Source: an uncultured bacterium
Lineage (GTDB): Bacteria > Bacteroidota > Bacteroidia > Bacteroidales > Bacteroidaceae
Assembly: GCA_905215555.1 (NCBI GenBank)
Contig: CAJMQU010000009.1
Coordinates: 37,977-101,976 of the forward strand
Direction: 5' to 3'
DNA: 64,000 nucleotides
Position numbers and translations under genes: made by a program. Below the pieces are notes generated by a model. That model was not told the DNA's origin and did not search any database. It saw only the letters and a list, made by a program, of their open reading frames with translations. Shown piece after piece: positions 47,508-53,325 of the stretch (positions within the stretch are counted from its first letter, which is position 1; each line of letters starts with the position of its first letter).

Positions 47508-48347
47508 TCAACTCATCAACCTGTCAACTCCCCCCTCGTTTCCTGCGAAGTTCCTGTAAGCCGTGGGCGACATCCCCGTATGATGCTTGAAATACCTGCC
47601 CAGATATGACTGATCCGGGAAATTGAACAGATTGGCTATTTCCTGTATGGAAAGCGCTGTGGAGTGAAGCGTCACTTTGAGTTCAAGTATCACATAATCA
47701 TCTATCCACTCTTTCGCCGTGCAGCCCACCGTCTGCTGGATCGTCTTGCTCAGATGCCGGCTGGTGACGCAGAGCTTGTCCGCATAATAATCTACCGAAC
47801 GTTCCTCCCTGAACGACTCTATGACCAGTGCAATAAACCTGTCCTTCAACCGCCAGCGCAGGTGGTTCGGCTTCGTCTGCCGGTAAAGCCGTTCCGACCG
47901 GTTACAAATCTCATAGAAAAGCATCCGGCAACAATAGATAACCAATTCGCGCTGATACACATTTCCATCATCCGCAGACTTCTGCTGCAGAAGCCACAGG
48001 TAATGATTGCGTATCCCATCCCATTCTTCACCCTGAAACGAGCTATAATTATGTTCGCGCAAGAAAGACACTTTGTCCGAAGGCAGCGAATAGAAAATCT
48101 CATGCCGGAACTGACTGGAAAAAGCGAAGACCGCCAACTCCAGTTCGTCCGCAGCACCGGCATAAAACACAATCTGTCCGGGGAAAACAAGAATCACACT
48201 CCCGGCAGTCAGTGCATACTTCTGCTGGTTGATATAGAGCTGCACTTCACCTTGCAGGCAGAACAGAAACTCTCCGTTTTCCATCCGGCAGGGATAGGAA
48301 AGCAGGTCCGCTTTCCGGCAAGTATACAGCAGGTATTCTTCTTGCAT
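47508..48347 (-). CDS. AraC-family transcriptional regulator
   Basis: The 279-residue protein has an N-terminal cupin-like ligand domain (EFLFCLQGEVQLYINQQKYALTAGSVILVFPGQ). The C-terminal pair of HTH motifs has YYADKLCVTSRHLSKTIQQ and SIQEIANLFNFPDQSYLGRYFKHHTGMSPTAYR. The start is placed at ATG 48347 because a near-ideal promoter lies just upstream; a TTG further up would overlap that promoter. It is divergent from the membrane-protein/PNPOx pair and may regulate it (inference). No effector is evident. Confidence 0.93.
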   Translation of the reverse strand: MQEEYLLYTCRKADLLSYPCRMENGEFLFCLQGEVQLYINQQKYALTAGSVILVFPGQIVFYAGAADELELAVFAFSSQFRHEIFYSLPSDKVSFLREHNYSSFQGEEWDGIRNHYLWLLQQKSADDGNVYQRELVIYCCRMLFYEICNRSERLYRQTKPNHLRWRLKDRFIALVIESFREERSVDYYADKLCVTSRHLSKTIQQTVGCTAKEWIDDYVILELKVTLHSTALSIQEIANLFNFPDQSYLGRYFKHHTGMSPTAYRNFAGNEGGVDRLMS

Positions 48348-48367
48348 AAAGTTCCGTTTTTGAAGCA

Positions 48368-48399
48368 CAAATATACTCTTTAGAAAACTACAACACAAA
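48368..48399 (-). promoter_or_regulatory. Consensus promoter of the AraC gene
   Basis: On the minus strand TTTG and TATATTTG are separated by 20 bases, the ideal Bacteroidales -33/-7 layout, 21 bases before the ATG at 48347. Confidence 0.75.
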
Positions 48400-48462
48400 A
48401 AAATCCCACTTTTTGAACAATCTGCTTCGAATATTGAACCGTGAGAAAGCAGATGGAAGCCG

Positions 48463-48470
48463 TAACTTTG
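48463..48470 (+). promoter_or_regulatory. -7 box for the YczE/YitT-like gene
   Basis: TAACTTTG matches TAnnTTTG, 35 bases before ATG 48506; it makes the upstream in-frame start at 48413 unlikely. Confidence 0.55.
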
Positions 48471-48505
48471 CAGCGACTAAGGTAAATGGTAAAAAGATTT
48501 ATAAT

Positions 48506-49213
48506 ATGGCAAAAAGAGAACTTACAGCCCGCTATCTGTTTTTCATCGCAGGCTTATTTGTGAATGCATTCGGCATTAGTCTGATTATAAAAGCGAACCT
48601 GGGATCATCGCCCATATCGAGCCTCCCCTATACATTAAGTTTAAAATTCCCTGTCACCCTGGGACAATTCACACTCCTGTTGAACGCCCTGCTGATAGCC
48701 GGACAAGTATACCTGCTGAAAAAAGACTTCAAGAAGGAACAATTCCTGCAAATTCCCGTAGCACTGCTTTTCAGCTTCTTCATCGACTGCTCCATGGCGC
48801 TGCTGGCCGGCTACACTCCCGCAGGATACGCTGCACAGATACTCTCATTGGTGACAGGCTGCGCCATACTCGGTTTAGGTGTGAGCATGGAAGTGATAGC
48901 CAACGTAGTGATGCTTTCCGGCGAGGCTTTCGTGAAAGCCATCACCCTGCGTACCGGGAAAGAATTCGGAATCACCAAAATCGGTTTCGACACGACGCTG
49001 GCGCTCCTCGCCTGTGCCGCATCCCTGTTGCTGGCAGGAACCATAGAGGGAGTGCGTGAAGGCACGGTAATCGCCGCACTGATTGTAGGGCTTTTCGCCC
49101 GCTTCTTCAACCGCCGCCTGGGCTTTATCAATAAAATGATTACCTTTGCACCGGATAAAACACCCATTCAGCCTTATGAAAACAATCGCAATCACCGAAC
49201 TGACGGAAATTGA
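48506..49213 (+). CDS. YczE/YitT-like integral membrane protein (DUF6198 type)
   Basis: The 235-residue protein has about six membrane segments and the family start ARYLFFIAGLFVNAFGISLIIKANLGSSPISSLPYTLS. This matches YczE/YyaS/YitT-type membrane proteins. Their transport role is not settled. ATG 48506 is chosen because of the promoter at 48463. The 3' end overlaps the next gene by 38 bp, indicating co-expression with the PNPOx-like gene. It faces the divergent AraC gene. Confidence 0.85.
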   Translation: MAKRELTARYLFFIAGLFVNAFGISLIIKANLGSSPISSLPYTLSLKFPVTLGQFTLLLNALLIAGQVYLLKKDFKKEQFLQIPVALLFSFFIDCSMALLAGYTPAGYAAQILSLVTGCAILGLGVSMEVIANVVMLSGEAFVKAITLRTGKEFGITKIGFDTTLALLACAASLLLAGTIEGVREGTVIAALIVGLFARFFNRRLGFINKMITFAPDKTPIQPYENNRNHRTDGN

Positions 49214-49652
49214 AGCAATCATCCGCAAATGCCCTTACTGCATGGTTGGCATCACCGACCCAAAGGGAAATCCCTACGTGGTTCCCATGAACTTCGCCTA
49301 CCGGGATGGAGTAATCTACCTGCACTCCGGCCCCGAAGGCAGTAAAGTGGAAATGGTGGAACGGCATCCGCAAGTCTGCATCACCTTCTGCGAAGGACAC
49401 GAACTGGTGTATATGCACCGGCAGGTGGCATGCAGCTACAGCATGAAGTCGCGCAGCGTGATGTGCCGGGGTAACGTCCGTTTCATCGAAGACATGGATG
49501 AGAAACGAAACATACTCGACATCATCATGCAGCAATACGTCGACTGCGAATTCAAATACAGCGAACCTGCCGTGCGCAACGTAAAAGTATGGGAGGTCAA
49601 GGTAGAAAAGATGACTTGCAGGTCCTTCGGACTGCGGCCGAGCGAAGTATAG
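49176..49652 (+). CDS. Pyridoxamine 5'-phosphate oxidase-family flavin-binding protein (Nim-like)
   Basis: The 158-residue protein has the split-barrel FMN-binding pattern YCMVGITDPKGNPYVVPMNFAYRDGVIYLHSGPEGSKVEMVERHPQVCITF. A C-terminal part contains SVMCRGNVRFIEDMDEKRNIL. This group includes the Bacteroides nitroimidazole-resistance Nim proteins, but the match is to the broad superfamily, and no drug-resistance claim follows. It overlaps the upstream membrane-protein gene. A convergent HTH gene overlaps its 3' end by 217 bp on the opposite strand. Confidence 0.87.
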   Translation: MKTIAITELTEIEAIIRKCPYCMVGITDPKGNPYVVPMNFAYRDGVIYLHSGPEGSKVEMVERHPQVCITFCEGHELVYMHRQVACSYSMKSRSVMCRGNVRFIEDMDEKRNILDIIMQQYVDCEFKYSEPAVRNVKVWEVKVEKMTCRSFGLRPSEV

Positions 49653-49888
49653 CCGCCTCCTGCACGGACCGGCCTTTTCCCCACCAGCAACCAGTTGTAA
49701 TCCACCTCTTCCAGTTTTTCCAGCAGCAGCGGGAAGCCGATGCTGTTCCGTGCGCTCCAGTTGCTCAGCGTGGAGCGCGATACACCCAGATAGGCTGCCG
49801 GTTCGGCACCCGTCTTGAAATTCAGTACCTGCTTGGCGCGTTTCACAATGTCGGCTACATTGAATAATAAATCCTGCTCTTTCCCCAT
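49436..49888 (-). CDS. CI-like helix-turn-helix protein, 3' part antisense to the PNPOx gene
   Basis: The first 70 residues (DIVKRAKQVLNFKTGAEPAAYLGVSRSTLSNWSARNSIGFPLLLEKLEEVDYNWLLVGK) match the N-terminal domain of phage CI-type repressors, with the HTH at about residues 25-50. The rest to the stop at 49436 is antisense to the PNPOx gene and looks like shadow coding (Ser/Thr/Met-rich). The true protein may therefore be a short DNA-binding domain with an accidental tail. Without the C-terminal peptidase domain it could not respond to RecA as CI does. It may control the DUF4373/HU/amidase module beyond it (inference). Confidence 0.65.
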   Translation of the reverse strand: MGKEQDLLFNVADIVKRAKQVLNFKTGAEPAAYLGVSRSTLSNWSARNSIGFPLLLEKLEEVDYNWLLVGKRPVRAGGGYTSLGRSPKDLQVIFSTLTSHTFTLRTAGSLYLNSQSTYCCMMMSSMFRFSSMSSMKRTLPRHITLRDFML

Positions 49889-49976
49889 CGTCTTTTATGT
49901 TGTAAATAAATTAAAACACGTTTCCGGCTCATTTACATGCGGTTACGCACTTTATGAAAATTAATTTCTAAAACCA

Positions 49977-50009
49977 TTTGTTTTCTTTATGAAAATCTTC
50001 CTATATTTG
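49977..50009 (+). promoter_or_regulatory. Consensus promoter of the DUF4373/HU module
   Basis: TTTG (49977-49980) and TATATTTG (50002-50009) are separated by 21 bases, the standard Bacteroidales layout. The start site near 50016 leaves a leader of about 285 bases that contains the 22-bp repeat array. Confidence 0.72.
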
Positions 50010-50110
50010 CTGCGACAAAAGCAATAGCCTTGTTTTAAAATAACAAATAAACCGCATGAAATTATGGGAAACAACTCTTCCAACCTCCGAATAAGGGAAC
50101 CCACAGGGAT

Positions 50111-50258
50111 GGATATACAGATGCAACGTGCAGGATATATAGTTCCTGCGTGTTGGATATATAGATGCAGCACATCCGGTATATAGATGGAGCACGACAG
50201 ATATATAGATGCAACATATCAGATATATAGATGCAACATATCAGATATATAGATGCAA
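50111..50258. repeat. 22-bp tandem repeat array, family B copy 2
   Basis: Six contiguous 22-bp units start at 50111, 50133, 50155, 50177, 50199 and 50221, plus a partial seventh to 50258. They begin near GATATATAGATGCA. The two units from 50199 are identical. The reverse complement matches family B at 12147-12278 (shared CATCTATATATCC core), so the two arrays are one family in opposite orientation, 38 kb apart. The array lies in the predicted leader of the gene at 50300. The rest of the 411-bp gap (49889-50299) holds the promoter and nothing else recognisable. Confidence 0.93.
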
Positions 50259-50299
50259 GAATCAAAACCCGATTATTCAATTATTATATTTATATCATT

Positions 50300-50605
50300 A
50301 TGAGACAAACACTTAACCTTTCCGTCCGCACCTGCCACTCTTGTTTGAGGGAGCTCCCTGCGGAGGCTTTTTACGTCAACCGGAAGACGCAGGCTCCGGA
50401 TTATTGCTGCAAGGAGTGCCGCAGCGCAGCCAACAAGAAGCACTACTTCAATTCACAATCCATGAACAACCCACATGTATATCCCGTGATAACCGATATT
50501 CAAGACCACGTAGTCCGCATGAAACTGATTCTACACGCCCGCCAAGTGGTGAAGGACAGCGTAGCGAGAAAACGCAGAAGACTATGGGAAATGATTTGCG
50601 AGTAA
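50300..50605 (+). CDS. Small Cys-rich (zinc-ribbon-like) protein
   Basis: The 101-residue product has CHSC near the start and CCKEC about 27 residues later, a likely four-Cys zinc site. A basic helical C-terminus follows (RMKLILHARQVVKDSVARKRRRLWEM). The start at 50300 follows the repeat array; an upstream in-frame alternative would translate through it. The gene precedes a DUF4373 gene. Nucleic-acid binding is a guess from the zinc site and basic tail. No family was recognised with confidence. Confidence 0.7.
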   Translation: MRQTLNLSVRTCHSCLRELPAEAFYVNRKTQAPDYCCKECRSAANKKHYFNSQSMNNPHVYPVITDIQDHVVRMKLILHARQVVKDSVARKRRRLWEMICE

Positions 50606-50679
50606 TCATAACCGGAAAGAAAAGAAGCTGTATTTTATTTATAACCGAAAAAAATAACCAAACAAAATAACCAAACAAC

Positions 50680-51681
50680 ATGTCCAGAATAAAAAAACGG
50701 GGTCTTGATTATTTCCCCCTTGACATAGATTTCATGCAGAACCGCCTGGTCCGCCGCATTATGAAACGCGAAGGCGATGGTGCGCTTGCCACCCTGGTGA
50801 GCACATTCTCCTGCATCTACGGCGGTGAAGGCTACTACGTCCTCACCGATGCCTTCTTTTACGAAGATATCTCCGCCAACCTCTATCACCAGACGGCAGA
50901 AGACGTGAAACGTATCCTCACGCTTGCCGCCGAATACGGCATTTTCGATGCCACGCTCTTCAAGGAGTGTGGCATACTGACCAGTGCCGAAATACAGAAA
51001 CAATACCTTTTCAGCACCAAACGCCGCAAGACCTCCGCCATCGACAGCCGTTTCAATCTCATCACCGACGAACAGGAAGATGGCGGCACTGAAAAGCAGC
51101 AAGAGACTGCCGCACTGTTTCCCAAAACTACCGATTCATTTCCCGAAAGTGCCGCTAATATGTCCCAAAATGCAACATTTATCCCCCAAAATGTAACATC
51201 CGGTACACATAGCATAGCACAGAATAGCATAGCACAGCAAAGCATAGAATACCCCCTCCTCAATAGTTCCCCCTCAGTGGGAACTCAGGACGCGGACCGG
51301 AAGTCCGCGGAGGGAGATGGAGAGGAGGAGTTTTTCTCTTCTTCTGCCGCTACTACGGACGTTTTTTCACCGTCAACTCCTTCTTCACCGTCAGCAGCCC
51401 CTTCCCGCCAACCCCGCCAAGAGTGGACCGACGAGGATGTCCGTCGTATGCAACCGCCTCCGGACGGACTGAACCGCAATCTTGACGGACTACTCTTCAA
51501 CCTCCGCCAGTTCGGGATTTCCCCGCAGGAGCAACGTGCCATCATCCTCAAAAGCAACTTCGGCATCATCGGCCATCCCATGTGGAAAGGCTTTTCGACG
51601 ATACGCGAAAGCTGCGGGAAGATACGTCAGCCGGGTAAATTCCTGCTGAGTTTATGTAGCAATAAACAAGTTCACAGATAA
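50680..51681 (+). CDS. DUF4373 (Lin1244/Lin1753-like) domain protein
   Basis: The 333-residue protein begins with the family signature RGLDYFPLDIDFMQNRLVRRIMKREGDGALATLVSTFSCIYG. That domain, known from phage- and plasmid-associated DNA-binding or replication-like proteins, covers about residues 5-95. A low-complexity Ser/Gln/Asn linker (about 130-250) includes short internal repeats near SIAQNSIAQQ. A C-terminal conserved part (about 260-333, RNLDGLLFNLRQFGISPQEQ) follows. In Bacteroides this gene commonly accompanies HU, amidase and smalltalk genes near capsule or accessory loci. Its role is unknown. Confidence 0.85.
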   Translation: MSRIKKRGLDYFPLDIDFMQNRLVRRIMKREGDGALATLVSTFSCIYGGEGYYVLTDAFFYEDISANLYHQTAEDVKRILTLAAEYGIFDATLFKECGILTSAEIQKQYLFSTKRRKTSAIDSRFNLITDEQEDGGTEKQQETAALFPKTTDSFPESAANMSQNATFIPQNVTSGTHSIAQNSIAQQSIEYPLLNSSPSVGTQDADRKSAEGDGEEEFFSSSAATTDVFSPSTPSSPSAAPSRQPRQEWTDEDVRRMQPPPDGLNRNLDGLLFNLRQFGISPQEQRAIILKSNFGIIGHPMWKGFSTIRESCGKIRQPGKFLLSLCSNKQVHR

Positions 51682-51748
51682 TGAATCACATAAATGCATT
51701 TTATGATGAAAACGGCGTTTTTTATTTTTTCGTTCACGATACAAGGCT

Positions 51749-51756
51749 TATATTTG
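51749..51756 (+). promoter_or_regulatory. -7 box for the HU-like gene
   Basis: TATATTTG is an exact TAnnTTTG match, 68 bases before ATG 51825, preceded by a T-rich stretch at the -33 distance. Confidence 0.65.
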
Positions 51757-51824
51757 CAGTGTGATTAAGCTTAAGACACGAAATTAAATTATTTTATTGA
51801 CAAAACTAAAAACATTATTTAATT

Positions 51825-52316
51825 ATGGCAGTATTGTATAAAACAGTCCAATCTATATTGGAAAACAAAAAAGGTATAAAAGTATTTTATCCCCGCGTAG
51901 TTCTGAAAGGGCACGTTTCTACCGACCAGATCGCTCTGGAAATAGCAGAATACTCTTCTCTGAGCAAGGGTGACACGAAAAACGTTATCGACAACCTGGT
52001 GCGTGTGCTGACCACCCACCTGCAATCTTCCGAGAGTGTAACCCTGGACGGCTTCGGCACGTTCCGTATGGCTATGAAATCTAACGGCAGAGGTGTGGAA
52101 ACCGCCGACAAGGTATCGGCCGCACAGGCCACAATGACCGTGCGCTTCCTGCCCTGCTACAAAAAGAACCTCGACCGTACGACCTCGACCCGTTCCATGG
52201 TGACCGGCGTGAAATGTATTCCCTACGAAGCAAGTCAGGCGGGAGGTTCAGGAAGCGGAAGTGGTTCAGGTAGCGGTTCCGGCGGTGGCGGCGTTGACGA
52301 AAATCCGTTAGGATAG
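51825..52316 (+). CDS. HU-family DNA-binding protein with Gly/Ser tail
   Basis: The 163-residue protein has an HU/IHF-like fold: VSTDQIALEIAEYSSLSKGDTKNVIDNLVRVLTTHLQSSESVTLDGFGTFRMAMKS. A C-terminal extension ends in a Gly/Ser-rich tail (GSGSGSGSGSGGGG) longer than in ordinary HU. This is the HU-HIG type found beside amidase genes in Bacteroides. It probably bends DNA, possibly at the adjacent repeats (inference). It has its own promoter. Confidence 0.9.
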   Translation: MAVLYKTVQSILENKKGIKVFYPRVVLKGHVSTDQIALEIAEYSSLSKGDTKNVIDNLVRVLTTHLQSSESVTLDGFGTFRMAMKSNGRGVETADKVSAAQATMTVRFLPCYKKNLDRTTSTRSMVTGVKCIPYEASQAGGSGSGSGSGSGSGGGGVDENPLG

Positions 52317-52464
52317 GAGGTTGGACGCAGAAACACGGAGGTACAGAGGATTTCCCGGGTATCAGATTTTAATAAATGCTGTGTGCCTCCGCTGTTCTGT
52401 CTTCAATAGGAAAAAGGAATCAGCTACTAAATGAAGACTAACTGAACTATTCATTTTTAGCGAC

Positions 52465-52552
52465 AAAACTACCTTGCTCTCACGGCAAGACTACTTTATT
52501 GTTCACTGAAAACAGGCTTATTGCCGATCTTGATCCGGTTTATTGCCGGTCA
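52465..52552. repeat. Degenerate 22-bp periodic block
   Basis: Four 22-bp units at 52465, 52487, 52509 and 52531, then a partial one, align around a core like (A/G)(C/G)(C/T)TTATT after a variable start. Similarity is weaker than in the other arrays, but the period is again 22 bp. It lies in the 273-bp gap between the HU-like and amidase genes; the rest of that gap holds only a weak hairpin. Confidence 0.45.
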
Positions 52553-52589
52553 GGCTTATTACTAAACTAATATTAATTTCATCCAACCC

Positions 52590-53030
52590 ATGAGAAGTAT
52601 CAATTTAGTTGTGGTGCATTGCAGCGCCACCCGGGCAGACCGTGCCCTCACGACAGAAAATCTGGAAATCATTCACCGCCGTCGCGGCTTCCACGGCATC
52701 GGCTATCACTATTACATTCGTCGGGACGGCACCGTCGTCAACACCCGGCCGCTGGAACTTATCGGTGCGCACGTGAAAGGACACAACGCTCATTCAATCG
52801 GCCTCTGCTATGAGGGCGGACTGGACTGCGACGGAAAGCCTGCGGATACCCGCACTCCGGAGCAAAGGAGCGCACTGCGGTTGCTGGTGCACCAACTGCT
52901 GACGCGTTTCCGCAACAGTTACGTCTGCGGACACCGCGACCTCAGCCCGGACCTGAACGGGAACGGGGAGATAGAACCGGAGGAATGGGTGAAGGAGTGC
53001 CCGTGCTTCGAGGTGAAGAAGGAACTCTGA
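52590..53030 (+). CDS. N-acetylmuramoyl-L-alanine amidase (Ami_2/PGRP type)
   Basis: The 146-residue enzyme cleaves the bond between MurNAc and the stem peptide of peptidoglycan. Zinc ligands are visible as His10 (VVHCSAT), His115 (CGHRDLSPD) and a Cys near 137-139 (KECPCF). Between them lies FHGIGYHYYIRRDGTVV, with the conserved Tyr. There is no signal peptide, like phage lysins. It follows the HU-like gene and precedes smalltalk, the usual order of this Bacteroides module. Confidence 0.92.
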   Translation: MRSINLVVVHCSATRADRALTTENLEIIHRRRGFHGIGYHYYIRRDGTVVNTRPLELIGAHVKGHNAHSIGLCYEGGLDCDGKPADTRTPEQRSALRLLVHQLLTRFRNSYVCGHRDLSPDLNGNGEIEPEEWVKECPCFEVKKEL

Positions 53031-53063
53031 ATAATTAGAAATTAACAATTAAAAGGATGACGG

Positions 53064-53073
53064 AAAGGAGGTG
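53064..53073 (+). promoter_or_regulatory. Perfect Shine-Dalgarno before the smalltalk gene
   Basis: AAAGGAGGTG is complementary to the 16S rRNA 3' end over 10 bases and ends 7 bases before ATG 53081. This strength is rare in Bacteroides and favours 53081 over the in-frame ATG at 53057. Confidence 0.6.
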
Positions 53074-53080
53074 TAAAATT

Positions 53081-53185
53081 ATGGCAATCAAGAAATCAGT
53101 ATGGAGTATGATCCTGAAAGTGGCCGTGGCGGTAGTGACGGCAATAGCGGGCGTATTGGGAGTGAATGCGATGACGCCGCTATAA
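53081..53185 (+). CDS. Smalltalk family micro-protein
   Basis: The 34-residue product MAIKKSVWSMIL... has a basic N-terminus and one hydrophobic helix (LKVAVAVVTAIAGVLGV), matching the smalltalk family that follows amidase genes in Bacteroides. It is probably membrane-bound. Holin-like or signalling roles are conjecture. An alternative start at 53057 would add eight residues. Confidence 0.8.
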   Translation: MAIKKSVWSMILKVAVAVVTAIAGVLGVNAMTPL

Positions 53186-53325
53186 GCATCGCAAAATGAG
53201 ACAGGGAGAGGGAATGAACTGTGTGCACCGGGGGCGTCTCTCTCTTCTTTTAATATAACAATACTTTTTTATCCGTCTCTTTTTTCAATTTTCAATTTAT
53301 AAATCCTGAAAAAATACACAGAAAT

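Noticed and set aside
48348..48398. N-terminal extension of the AraC regulator
   Set aside because: It begins at a TTG inside the consensus promoter at 48368-48399, so it could not be transcribed from it.
49176..49652. A nitroimidazole-resistance nim gene
   Set aside because: The split-barrel flavin fold is shared by many proteins and the sequence differs from the Nim type I remember; only the superfamily is supported.
50062..50280. Short frames through the 22-bp array giving repeated Tyr-Ile-Ser/Leu peptides
   Set aside because: The 22-bp period is not a multiple of three, so any single frame shifts between units, and similar frames occur at the other array. They are by-products of the repeat.
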